The notes under the pieces: generated by a model
Database searches by the model: none
Told to the model about the DNA's origin: nothing
What the model saw: the letters and a program-made list of their open reading frames with translations, nothing else
Part shown: piece after piece, positions 16,848 to 24,983 of the stretch
How the letters are laid out: the number at the start of each line of letters is the position of its first letter
Position numbering within the stretch: position 1 is the stretch's first letter
Position numbers and translations under genes: made by a program
Assembly: GCF_049705945.1 (NCBI RefSeq)
Contig: NZ_JBNAMV010000004.1
Span: 1,550,001-1,614,000 of the forward strand
DNA: 64,000 nt
From: Salarchaeum japonicum_A
GTDB taxonomy: Archaea; Halobacteriota; Halobacteria; Halobacteriales; Halobacteriaceae
Direction: 5' to 3'

Positions 16848-18559
16848 TCCCGCCGAACAGCCGGGTTCGTCACCGCGCCCTGGGCGGCGGACCCGAACAA
16901 GTCCCCGTACTTCCGCAGCACGCCCGAGTCGTACTGCTGTTCCGGTTCCTCGCGCTCACGGACGCGCTCTTCTATCTCGTGGCGGTCGAGGTCCACGGAG
17001 AGTTCGCGGTTCGGGATGTCCACCGTCACGGTGTCGCCGTCCTCGACGCCCGCGATGGGGCCGCCCGCCGCCGCTTCCGGCGCGACGTGCCCAATCATCG
17101 GGCCGCGGGTCGCGCCCGAGAACCGACCGTCGGTGAGGAGCGCCACGTCGTCCTCGTGACCCTGCCCGACGACCGCGGCGGTGACGCCGAGCATCTCCCG
17201 CATCCCGGGGCCGCCCTGCGGGCCCTCGTTCCGGATGACGAGGACGTCGCCGCTCGCGATTTTGCCCGTCTGCACGTACTCCATGGCGTCCTCCTCGTTC
17301 TCGAACACGCGCGCCGGGCCCTGATGGTAGAGTTCGTCCTCGCCCGTGACCTTCAGAACCGCACCGTCCGGTGCGAGGTTCCCCGTGAGCACCTTGATTG
17401 CGCCCTCCTCGTGGAGCGGGTCGTCCGTGCTGTAGAGGAAGTCCGTCTCGATGTCCTCGTCGTCGGGCAGGTCGAGTTCGTCGAGTTCCTCCGCGATGGT
17501 GCGGCCGGTGACGGTCATCGCGTCCCCGTGCATGTACCCGGCCTCGACGAGGCGGCGAATCACGACGGGGACGCCGCCGACGGCGTGGAGGTCGTTCATC
17601 ACGCGCTCGCCGCCCGGCTGGAGGTTCGCTATCTTCGGCGTGCGGTCGCTGATGACGTTGAAGTCCTCGATGTCGAGGTCGATTCCGGCTTCGGCGGCGA
17701 GCGCGAGCAGGTGGAGGACGGCGTTCGTGGATCCGCCGAGCGCGACCTGGAGCGCGACCGCGTTCTCGAACGACTCGCGGGTGAGGATGTCGCTCGGCTT
17801 CCGGTCGTTTTCCACCGCGTCGAGCACGAGGTCACCGGCGTCCCGCGCCACGTCGTAGCGCTCCGACGATTCGGCGGGCGCGCTCGCGGACCCGAGCGGT
17901 GCGAGACCGAGCGCTTCGCTGATTGACGCCATCGTGTTCGCGGTGAACATCCCGCCGCAGGAGCCCGCGCCGGGGCAGGCGTGACACGCCATCTCCTCGA
18001 TTTCGTCTTCGTCCATCTTCCCGGAGGACACCGCGCCGACCGCCTCGAACACGTTCTGCACCGTGATGTCGCGGCCCTCGTGCTCGCCGGGCATGATGGA
18101 CCCGCCGTAGAGGAAGACCGTGGGGAGGTCGGTGCGGATGGCGGCCATCATCATCCCTGGGAGGTTCTTGTCACAGCCCGCGACGGTGACGAGCGCGTCC
18201 ATGCGCTCGCCGAACGACACGAGCTCCACCGAGTCCGCGATGACCTCGCGGCTGATGAGGGAGGCCTTCATGCCCTCGTGCCCCATCGAGATGGCGTCCG
18301 AGATGGTGATGGTGCCGAACTCGATGGGCATCCCGCCGGACTCCTTGACGCCCTCGTACGCCGCGTCCGCCACGTCGTCCAAGTGGACGTTACACGGCGT
18401 GATGTCGGCCGCGGGATTGGCGACGCCGACCATCGGCTTCGCGAGGTCGTCGCGGTCGTAGTCCATCGCGTAGAACATCGCGCGATGGGGGGCGCGCTCG
18501 GGGCCCTCGGTGACTTCCGTGCTCCGCAGCCCCGGGTCTTTCGTGGGGTGGTCGCTCAT
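16844..18559 (-). CDS. ilvD: Dihydroxy-acid dehydratase
   Basis: IlvD dehydrates dihydroxy-isovalerate and dihydroxy-methylvalerate in valine, isoleucine and leucine synthesis. The 571-aa protein has the family length. Cluster-binding cysteines appear in the motif AGCDKNLPGMMMA and in the HACPGAGSCGGMFTANTM segment, with the third ligand in the PCNVHL region near residue 57. The C-terminal GRFSGATRGPMIGHV is also typical. It stands alone, without other branched-chain genes in the window. Confidence 0.96.
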   Translation of the reverse strand: MSDHPTKDPGLRSTEVTEGPERAPHRAMFYAMDYDRDDLAKPMVGVANPAADITPCNVHLDDVADAAYEGVKESGGMPIEFGTITISDAISMGHEGMKASLISREVIADSVELVSFGERMDALVTVAGCDKNLPGMMMAAIRTDLPTVFLYGGSIMPGEHEGRDITVQNVFEAVGAVSSGKMDEDEIEEMACHACPGAGSCGGMFTANTMASISEALGLAPLGSASAPAESSERYDVARDAGDLVLDAVENDRKPSDILTRESFENAVALQVALGGSTNAVLHLLALAAEAGIDLDIEDFNVISDRTPKIANLQPGGERVMNDLHAVGGVPVVIRRLVEAGYMHGDAMTVTGRTIAEELDELDLPDDEDIETDFLYSTDDPLHEEGAIKVLTGNLAPDGAVLKVTGEDELYHQGPARVFENEEDAMEYVQTGKIASGDVLVIRNEGPQGGPGMREMLGVTAAVVGQGHEDDVALLTDGRFSGATRGPMIGHVAPEAAAGGPIAGVEDGDTVTVDIPNRELSVDLDRHEIEERVREREEPEQQYDSGVLRKYGDLFGSAAQGAVTNPAVRRD

Positions 18560-18656
18560 ACCACGAACTGGCGCTCGGGACGAATAAACCCACCCGACCG
18601 AACAGACGTTGCCGCGCGACCGGAAGCTACACCCACCCCGAGGTCCGACTCCGGGT

Positions 18657-19592
18657 ATGCACGTTGCGGTCGCACACTACCCGGAGGGCGCGGGCCACGC
18701 CACCCGGATGCTTGCCGTCACGCGCGAACTCGAAGCGCGCGGCGCGACGGTGTCGCTCGCGGGCGGCGGTCCCGGCGAGCGCTTCGCCGCCCTCCTCGGC
18801 TACGACGAGTACGTCCCCACGCGCGTCGACTTCATCGGCGACTACCAGGACGGCGGCGGCCTCACCGACGTTCTCACCGGCAGCCTCCCGGACAGCGCGC
18901 GCCGCGTCCGCGACTTCTACCGCTGGCTTCGACGCGAGGACCCGGACGCGCTCGTGACCGACGACATGTTCGCGGCGATGGCCGCGCCGCTGGCGCGCGT
19001 CCCGCTCTACGTCTGCACGCACAACGCGCCCGGCCTCTACGACGACACGGTCGAGCGCGCTGGCGCGTGGGCGCTCACCGCCTACCAAGTCGCCGCGGCC
19101 CGCGACTTCCTCTTCCCCGCGGTCTGGCCGCCCGGCGACGAGGACCCTATCGGCGTCTCGCGAATCCCGCCGCTCGCGCTCGACGTGGACGCACCCGTCG
19201 TCGGCGACCCGGACGTGGTGATGGTGCCGAGCACGTACTCGGACGAACTCGACGCGGCCGCCGACGGCCTCCGCGACGCCGGCCGACACGTCACCGTCGT
19301 CGGCGGCGACGACTGGGAGCCGGTGGCGTCGATGCTTCCCACGCTCCGCGCAGCCAACCTCGTGGTCTGTCCCGGCTACTCGACGGTGATGGAGGCCGCC
19401 GTCGCCGGCACGCCGACACTCATTTACCCATTCACGAGCGAGCAGCGCGGCGTCGCCCGACTCGCCGCGCGCGCCACCGGGTTCCGCACCGTCACCACGC
19501 CCGACGAGGTCGTCGCGGCCGCCGCCGACCCGCCCGACCCGCCCGCGTTCGAGAACGGCGCGGGCGTCGTCGCGAACGCCGTGCTCTCGTAG
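18657..19592 (+). CDS. MurG/UGT-like glycosyltransferase (GT-B fold)
   Basis: The 311-aa protein has the GT-B pattern. Its N-terminal strand is followed by GAGHATRMLAVTRELEARGATVSLAGGG, typical of GT28/GT1 enzymes, and the C-terminal domain ends with ANLVVCPGYSTVMEAAVAGTPTLIYPF, the nucleotide-sugar-binding region. The acceptor is unknown; haloarchaeal glycolipid or protein glycosylation is possible. It is short for the family. ATG 18657 gives the standard first strand (MHVAVAHYPEG). The next two genes follow on the same strand with short gaps. Confidence 0.8.
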   Translation: MHVAVAHYPEGAGHATRMLAVTRELEARGATVSLAGGGPGERFAALLGYDEYVPTRVDFIGDYQDGGGLTDVLTGSLPDSARRVRDFYRWLRREDPDALVTDDMFAAMAAPLARVPLYVCTHNAPGLYDDTVERAGAWALTAYQVAAARDFLFPAVWPPGDEDPIGVSRIPPLALDVDAPVVGDPDVVMVPSTYSDELDAAADGLRDAGRHVTVVGGDDWEPVASMLPTLRAANLVVCPGYSTVMEAAVAGTPTLIYPFTSEQRGVARLAARATGFRTVTTPDEVVAAAADPPDPPAFENGAGVVANAVLS

Positions 19593-19641
19593 GCGTTACC
19601 GGTGCCGAAACCGGCTTGCTCGTTCCCGTCGACCGTCCCGT

Positions 19642-20622
19642 ATGGCCGTTCGCGTCTCCGCGCCCGCCCGCCTCCACTTCGGCTTCTGCAACCTCTCGCT
19701 CTCCCACGAGCGCCTCTACGGCAGCCTCGGCGTCGCGCTCGCCGAACCCCGAACCGTCGTCACCGCCGCACCCGCCGATTCCGTCGTCTGCGACCACCCG
19801 GACGCCCGCGAGCACGCCGAACGCGCCGTCGACCTCCTCGACGTGCCCGGGGTTCGCGTGACCGTCGAGGAGGAACTCCCGCGGCACGTCGGCCTCGGGA
19901 GCGGCACTCAGCTCGCGCTCGCCGTGCTGAAAGCGGTCGCCCGCGCGCACGACTGCGACCCGCACGTCCGGGAGCGAGCGCCGGCGCTCGGCCGCGGCGG
20001 CCGCTCCGGCGTCGGCGTCGCCGGGTTCGAACGCGGCGGGTTCGTGCTGGACGCCGGCCACCCCACCGAGCGATTCACCGCACGAGCACCGGAACCCGGT
20101 GGCTGGACAGTCCCCGAGATCGCCGCGCGCCACGAACTCCCCGACGACTGGCGGTTCGTGCTCGCGCTCCCGGACGCCGACCCCGGCCGGCACGGCGACG
20201 CGGAGGAGTCGAGCATGCGCGCCGCCGTGGAGGACGCCGACCCCGGCGTCGCGGACAGCATTGCGGGCCTCGTCGTCCGCCGCGTCCTCCCCGCCGCCGC
20301 GGAGGGCGACCGCGGCCGATTCGGGCGCGCCGTCGCGGAACTCGGTCGGCTGAACGGCCAGTGGTACGCGGACGAACAGGGCGGCGTCTACCGGCCGCCC
20401 GCGGGCGCGGTGGTCGACAGCCTCCGCGAGTCGCCCGCCGTCTCCGGTGCCGGCCAGTCCTCGTGGGGGCCGGCGGTGTACGCGGTCACGGACGCCACAC
20501 ACGCCGCGGAAGTCCGACTCGCCGCGCGGGACGCGCTCGACGACGCCGACTGCGACGGCCGCGTCCGCGTCGTCCGCCCCGACAACACGGGTGCAGGGTA
20601 CGAGCACAACCCCAACTCGTAA
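19642..20622 (+). CDS. Beta-ribofuranosylaminobenzene 5'-phosphate synthase-like GHMP protein
   Basis: The 326-aa protein resembles RFAP synthase, which joins PRPP to a benzoate in one-carbon carrier (pterin) synthesis. It has the N-terminal PARLHFGFCNL strand, the GHMP glycine-rich loop HVGLGSGTQLALAV near residue 85, and GRGGRSGVGVAGFERGGFVLD. RFAP synthase acts in methanopterin synthesis in methanogens; haloarchaea lack methanopterin, so the product here is uncertain. It sits between the glycosyltransferase and the RAD55-like gene. Confidence 0.8.
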   Translation: MAVRVSAPARLHFGFCNLSLSHERLYGSLGVALAEPRTVVTAAPADSVVCDHPDAREHAERAVDLLDVPGVRVTVEEELPRHVGLGSGTQLALAVLKAVARAHDCDPHVRERAPALGRGGRSGVGVAGFERGGFVLDAGHPTERFTARAPEPGGWTVPEIAARHELPDDWRFVLALPDADPGRHGDAEESSMRAAVEDADPGVADSIAGLVVRRVLPAAAEGDRGRFGRAVAELGRLNGQWYADEQGGVYRPPAGAVVDSLRESPAVSGAGQSSWGPAVYAVTDATHAAEVRLAARDALDDADCDGRVRVVRPDNTGAGYEHNPNS

Positions 20623-20646
20623 GCACGCCCCCGTCCTCTCGCCTGT

Positions 20647-21483
20647 ATGGCTCGGATACCGTTCGGTATCTCCCGGCTGGACGACCAGATCGGGGGTGGC
20701 GCGCCCGGCGGGAGTGTCGTCCTGCTCGCGGGCGAGGCCGGCGCCGGCGCGCGCGAGTTCCTGTTCACGAGCGCCGTGATGAACGGCCTCGCGTACAACG
20801 ACCCCGACCTCTTCGACCTCCACTACGGCGAGGTCGGCCGCGCGGCCGAACTCCCCGAGGAAGTCCACTACGTCTCCTTCACGGCGAGCGCCGACGAACT
20901 CCACCGCGAGGTGTCGCTGACGATGGACGACACCATCGTGGACGCCGGATTGACCTCGGTCGCCTTCGAGGACCTCTCCCCCGAGTTCTTCCAGTTGAGT
21001 CCGGTGCCCCGCGAGTGGTACGTCGGACAGACGCGCTCCATCACCGAACTCGGGAAGGAGACGGACCGCCGCGACGTCATCGAGGCGTTCGCGGACTACC
21101 TGGACGCGAACGCCTCGAACAGCCTCGTGGTCGTGGACTCACTCACGGACCTCGTGGGCGCGGAGACGGGCGGCGTCCAGTTCAGCGACATCGTGTACGC
21201 GCTCAAGGGCTTGCGGAAGGCGGCGCGGTCGTGGAACGGCCTCATCCTCATCCACGTGAGCCAGGAGGCGCTCACCGACGTGCAACTCGGGAACCTCGTG
21301 ACGAGCGTGGACGGCACCATCCAGTTCGAGTGGGAGACTGGTGGAAACGAGCGCGTGCGAACGATGTTCGTCCGGGAGTTCCGGGGCGTGCTCTCCCAGT
21401 TGGAGGACGAGGACATCATTCGGTTCGAGACGGAGCTCCACGAGGCCGGGTTCGACGTGAGCAACGTCCGCAAGATTCGTTGA
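20647..21483 (+). CDS. KaiC/RAD55-like RecA-superfamily protein with degenerate P-loop
   Basis: The 278-aa protein starts with FGISRLDDQIGGGAPGGSVVLLAGEAGAGARE, the opening of KaiC/RAD55-type ATPases. The Walker A would be G-x4-GKT, but here it reads GEAGAGAR, replacing Lys and Thr by Ala and Arg. A Walker B-like NSLVVVDSLTDL strand is retained near residue 160. ATP hydrolysis is therefore doubtful. Such proteins in haloarchaea are often annotated HTR-like; a signalling or regulatory role is only inferred. Confidence 0.8.
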   Translation: MARIPFGISRLDDQIGGGAPGGSVVLLAGEAGAGAREFLFTSAVMNGLAYNDPDLFDLHYGEVGRAAELPEEVHYVSFTASADELHREVSLTMDDTIVDAGLTSVAFEDLSPEFFQLSPVPREWYVGQTRSITELGKETDRRDVIEAFADYLDANASNSLVVVDSLTDLVGAETGGVQFSDIVYALKGLRKAARSWNGLILIHVSQEALTDVQLGNLVTSVDGTIQFEWETGGNERVRTMFVREFRGVLSQLEDEDIIRFETELHEAGFDVSNVRKIR

Positions 21484-21562
21484 CTCGGGTTGACACGTAA
21501 CGGAGCGAATTTTACTCTAGCGGTCAAACACGTTAAGGCGTCCGCACCCGAAATAGGGACGA

Positions 21563-22411
21563 ATGCCGGACGGGACGAGTGAGACGACGGGGGAAGTAGC
21601 CGTCTCCGGAGGGGCGGCGAAGTGGCTCGAAGCCCGGGCTGAGGAGTCAAATCTGGACCCGGACACGTTCCTGATGCGGTTGGTCGCCGCGTTCCGCACC
21701 GTCGAGGAGACGGGGGACGTGTCGTTCGCGACGAAGGGCGATTTCGAGGACCTCGCAACGGATGTGGACGCCCTCGAGGACGACATCGACGCGCTCCGAA
21801 CCGAGACGGAAGACGACATCGAGGACGTTCGCGAGCGCGTCGTGCAGGTCGCGGAGGCCGTCGAGGGGGCGGCCGACGCGGAGCACGACCATCCCGAATT
21901 GACGGAACGAATGGACATGGCCGCGGAGACGGTCCAGCAACTCCGCGCGGACACGCGCGCCGTCTCCGAGGAGGTCGACGACCTCCGGGAGTGGGCGACC
22001 GAGGGGTTCGAGAACTACGAGGACGTCCTCGAATACCTCACCGAGACCACCGAAGACCTCGACGAGAAGGTCGGAACGCTGGCGCGCGTGCTCGTGGACG
22101 TGCGCCGGTCGACGCGCGCGCTCGCGGCCGCCGAGGAGGAACGCGCCGCGGCGGACGCGCTGAAGCACATGGCGAACAAACAGGGCGTCCGCGAGGGCGT
22201 CTGCGAGGAGTGCGAGAACGCCGTGGACGTCGCGCTCCTCACGGACGCGACGTGTCCGTTCTGCCAGAGCACGTTCTCCGGCGTGGAGGCCTCGCGGCGC
22301 TTCGGCCTGTTCCAGTCCGCGACGCTCACCACGGGCGAACGCCCCGCGCTGGAGGCGCCCGCCGTGGAGGAGTCGCTGGACGACGAACTGGAGGAACTCG
22401 TCGATGAGTGA
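21563..22411 (+). CDS. Coiled-coil protein with C-terminal zinc site
   Basis: The 282-aa acidic protein begins with a ribbon-helix-helix-like segment (AAKWLEARAEESNLDPDTFLMRLVAAF). A long coiled coil spans about residues 55-200, followed by a zinc-ribbon-like CEEC...CPFC near residue 217 and an acidic tail. The architecture suggests DNA or partner binding, but I do not recognise the family. Its last eight bases overlap the next gene, so the two are coupled. Confidence 0.65.
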   Translation: MPDGTSETTGEVAVSGGAAKWLEARAEESNLDPDTFLMRLVAAFRTVEETGDVSFATKGDFEDLATDVDALEDDIDALRTETEDDIEDVRERVVQVAEAVEGAADAEHDHPELTERMDMAAETVQQLRADTRAVSEEVDDLREWATEGFENYEDVLEYLTETTEDLDEKVGTLARVLVDVRRSTRALAAAEEERAAADALKHMANKQGVREGVCEECENAVDVALLTDATCPFCQSTFSGVEASRRFGLFQSATLTTGERPALEAPAVEESLDDELEELVDE

Positions 22412-22949
22412 GGACAACGCGGACGACGCGCGACGCGATGCGCCGAGCGACGAACAAAGCGATGTGCCGCATGACGCGTCGGGGAACGTGACGGACGATA
22501 CGCCGAGTGACGCGTCGGGCGACGCTCCGGACGCCGTAACGGACGACGAACCCGGTGAGCGGGATGCGCCGCTCTCGGACCTCGCGACCGGCGTGCGAGA
22601 GCGCGAGGCGGAACGGGAGCGGGAGAGCGACCCCGACTTCGACGAACTGTTCGAGGCCGTCGACGTGGAGGGCGTGGACGGCGAGCAGGCGTGGCGCGAC
22701 CTGCTCGCGGAGGAGGAGGGCGAACCGCTCGCTGTCGGCGAACGCGTGCAGACCGACGAGAACCGGGACGTGCGGCGCATCGAGAACCGCACCTGTCACA
22801 ACTGCCAGTACTTCGGCGAACCGCCGACCCTCCACTGCACGCACGAGGGCACCGAAATCCGGCGGGTCGTGGACACCGACCACTACGAGGTTGTGGACTG
22901 TCCGATGGTTGTGGACGAGGAGGAGTTCGAACTCCCCGAGACGGAGTAG
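22404..22949 (+). CDS. Acidic low-complexity protein with Cys-rich C-terminal domain
   Basis: The 181-aa protein has an N-terminal tract of about 50 residues built of degenerate Asp-Ala-Pro-Ser units (DAPSD, DTPSDASGDAP). A helical segment follows, and then a C-terminal domain with CHNCQYFGEPPTLHCTH and a late CPMV. The Cys/His spacing suggests a metal site. It overlaps the preceding coiled-coil gene, so they likely act together. A T-run at 22965-22970 follows the gene. Confidence 0.6.
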   Translation: MSEDNADDARRDAPSDEQSDVPHDASGNVTDDTPSDASGDAPDAVTDDEPGERDAPLSDLATGVREREAERERESDPDFDELFEAVDVEGVDGEQAWRDLLAEEEGEPLAVGERVQTDENRDVRRIENRTCHNCQYFGEPPTLHCTHEGTEIRRVVDTDHYEVVDCPMVVDEEEFELPETE

Positions 22950-22993
22950 ACGCCGGGCGAGGGGTTTTTTCGCGGCGCGCGGCTAGTCGGCGT

Positions 22994-23314
22994 ATGCAAT
23001 TCTGCGACGAGTGCGGGTCGATGATGCGAAAGGAAGACGGCGCCATGGTCTGTTCCTCGTGCGGGCACAGCGAGGCGCAGGACGAGGCGCTCGCGGAGGC
23101 GTTCGTCTCGACCGACGCACAGGACACCTCCGACGTCATCGAGTCCGACCCCGAGAGCGGGGATGAGGGAAAACCGACGGCGGAAGTCGAGTGCGACGCG
23201 TGCGGGAACGGCACCGCGTGGTACACGATCAAACAGACGGGGTCGGCGGACGAACCGCCGACGCGCTTCTTCAAGTGCACCGAGTGTGGGCACCGCTGGC
23301 GGAGTTACAGTTAG
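22994..23314 (+). CDS. tfs: Transcription factor S (TFIIS-like RNA cleavage factor)
   Basis: TFS restarts backtracked RNA polymerase by stimulating transcript cleavage. The 106-aa protein has an N-terminal zinc ribbon (CDECG...CSSCG), an acidic linker, and the C-terminal ribbon CDACGNG...CTECGHRWR. The catalytic Asp-Glu pair is in SADEPPT at the hairpin tip. The ATG at 22994 gives the canonical MQFCDECG start. Its stop overlaps the convergent ZIP gene by four bases. Confidence 0.94.
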   Translation: MQFCDECGSMMRKEDGAMVCSSCGHSEAQDEALAEAFVSTDAQDTSDVIESDPESGDEGKPTAEVECDACGNGTAWYTIKQTGSADEPPTRFFKCTECGHRWRSYS

Positions 23315-24162
23315 GCGACGAGGAGCCACGCCGCGAACACCGCGAGGCCGCCGATGAGGACGCTCACGACGGCGTGTTTGCGGAGACGGTCGAGGGTGTG
23401 GTGGGCATGGTCGTCGAGGTCGGCGGCTTCGTGGATTTCGCTCCCGACCTCGCAGCGCGGGAGGAAGTCCATGGCGATGTGGAGGAAGATGCCGGCGGCG
23501 AACCCGAAGACGATGCCCCTGAATTCGGGGCTGGCGGGTATCTGGAGGGCGCTCGCGGTGATGGCGGCCAATCCGACACCGGCGGCGGGGAGGAGGAGCA
23601 TGCTGAGGGGACGGTTGTTGCGGCGGAGGCGACCGGCGGCGGCGTAGCCCGCGGGGCCTTTGTGGGAGACGATAGCGAGGCCGAGCAGGAGGCCGAGGTC
23701 GGGCATCGACCCGTAGACGATGCCGATGATGGCGCCGGCGGAGAGCGCGTGCGCGGCGATCTGTGCGGTGGTGGTGTCGAGCGGGAGGTCGCGGTGGGTG
23801 AGTTCGTGGCCGACGGTGTGCGCGGCGAACCCGGCGAGGACGCCGGCGGCGATGCCGAACCCGCCGAACTTGGGATGTTGGGCGATGGCTTGCGGGACGA
23901 TGAACGCGGCGGCGCTGGCTATCATCGCGCCGGCGGAGAGCCCGTACCCCCAGACGAGCGCGGTGGGGTTGCTGGTGGGGTCGCGGTAGCCGACGACGGC
24001 GAACCCGAGCATCCCGACGAATGCGGCCCAGGAGATGCCGAGGAGTTTGTACGAACCGTCGAGAACGGCGTACGCGGACGCGCCGAGGAACGCGACGACG
24101 GTGAGCGCGCCGAGCGCAATGGCCGCCCGATTATTGTGATTCGAATCGGGACTGAAACTCAT
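23311..24162 (-). CDS. ZIP-family metal transporter
   Basis: The 283-aa membrane protein has about eight hydrophobic helices. The family features are HTVGHELTHRDL, then HALSAGAIIGIVYGS, and FGFAAGIFLHIAMDFLP, where His, Glu and Asp residues in helices four and five would form the transport site. It should import divalent metals such as zinc or iron, though selectivity cannot be read. An imperfect inverted repeat directly upstream of the ATG may bind a metal-responsive repressor. Confidence 0.82.
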   Translation of the reverse strand: MSFSPDSNHNNRAAIALGALTVVAFLGASAYAVLDGSYKLLGISWAAFVGMLGFAVVGYRDPTSNPTALVWGYGLSAGAMIASAAAFIVPQAIAQHPKFGGFGIAAGVLAGFAAHTVGHELTHRDLPLDTTTAQIAAHALSAGAIIGIVYGSMPDLGLLLGLAIVSHKGPAGYAAAGRLRRNNRPLSMLLLPAAGVGLAAITASALQIPASPEFRGIVFGFAAGIFLHIAMDFLPRCEVGSEIHEAADLDDHAHHTLDRLRKHAVVSVLIGGLAVFAAWLLVA

Positions 24163-24168
24163 TCATTA

Positions 24169-24199
24169 ACAAAATTATTGGTGGAGTTATTAACTTTGT
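24169..24199. promoter_or_regulatory. Imperfect inverted repeat upstream of the ZIP gene
   Basis: The arms ACAAAATTATT (24169-24179) and ATTAACTTTGT (24189-24199) are near-complementary (ACAAAxTTAxT). The site is AT-rich and begins seven bases before the minus-strand ATG, so it covers the expected promoter. Its symmetry suggests an operator, plausibly for a metal-dependent repressor; this is inference. Confidence 0.45.
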
Positions 24200-24242
24200 C
24201 GATGGCCGTCGGGTAGAAGGCGCTGGCGACGGGAGAGGACGT

Positions 24243-24929
24243 ATGCGCGTCATCGACATGGACTGGGAGCGCGTCTGCTTCGCCAGCTGGCCCGTCGACC
24301 CCGCGCTCGTGGAGCGCTCGCTCCCCGACCGCGTCGACGTGGACACCTACGACGGCCGCGCCTACCTCTCCGTCGTCCCCTTCCTCATGGGTCGCGTTCG
24401 CCCTCGCTACGCCCCTCGCCGGGTCGGCCTGGACTTCGCGGAACTCAACCTCCGCACGTACGTCGAAGTCGACGGCGACCCCGGCATCTACTTCTACAAC
24501 CTCGACGCCGCCGACCCCGTCGGCGTCGCGCTCGCCCGCGCGCTCTTCAGCCTCCCCTACTACCGGGCCGACACCCACGTCGAACGCGCGCCCGACGACG
24601 GCACCCGCTTCGAGTCCACGCGCACCCACGACGGCGTCCCGCCCTGCGAGTTCGCCGCGACCTACCGCCCAACCGAGGAACCGACCACGCCCGACCCCGG
24701 CAGCCTCACCGAGTGGCTGGTCGAACGCTACCGGTTCTACACCGAGGGCCGTCAGCGGCTCTGGTACGGCGACGTGGAACACCCCTCGTGGAAAACCGCC
24801 GACGCCGAAATCGCGTTCGACGACAACGAACTGTTCGCCGCGAACGGCTTCGACCACCCCGCGGGCGACCCGCACGTCGCGTACAGTCCCGGCGTCCCCG
24901 TCACCGCCCACCACCTCCGCCCCGTCTAA
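24243..24929 (+). CDS. DUF2071 (YqjF-like) protein
   Basis: The 228-aa protein shows the DUF2071 pattern: MDWERVCFASWPVDPALVERSLPDRVDVDTYDGRAYLSVVPF at the N-terminus, ELNLRTYVEVDGDPGIYFYNLDA in the middle, and the RQRLWYGDVEHPSW segment near residue 174. The family folds like a sensor or lipocalin-type beta-barrel, but no biochemical role is established. It is divergent from the ZIP gene and precedes the carotenoid operon by 54 bases. Confidence 0.82.
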   Translation: MRVIDMDWERVCFASWPVDPALVERSLPDRVDVDTYDGRAYLSVVPFLMGRVRPRYAPRRVGLDFAELNLRTYVEVDGDPGIYFYNLDAADPVGVALARALFSLPYYRADTHVERAPDDGTRFESTRTHDGVPPCEFAATYRPTEEPTTPDPGSLTEWLVERYRFYTEGRQRLWYGDVEHPSWKTADAEIAFDDNELFAANGFDHPAGDPHVAYSPGVPVTAHHLRPV

Positions 24930-24983
24930 GCCGGCCGTCGCGCTGCCTGTCGTTTTATTGTCCGCGCGCCCCCTCTCTCTGGT

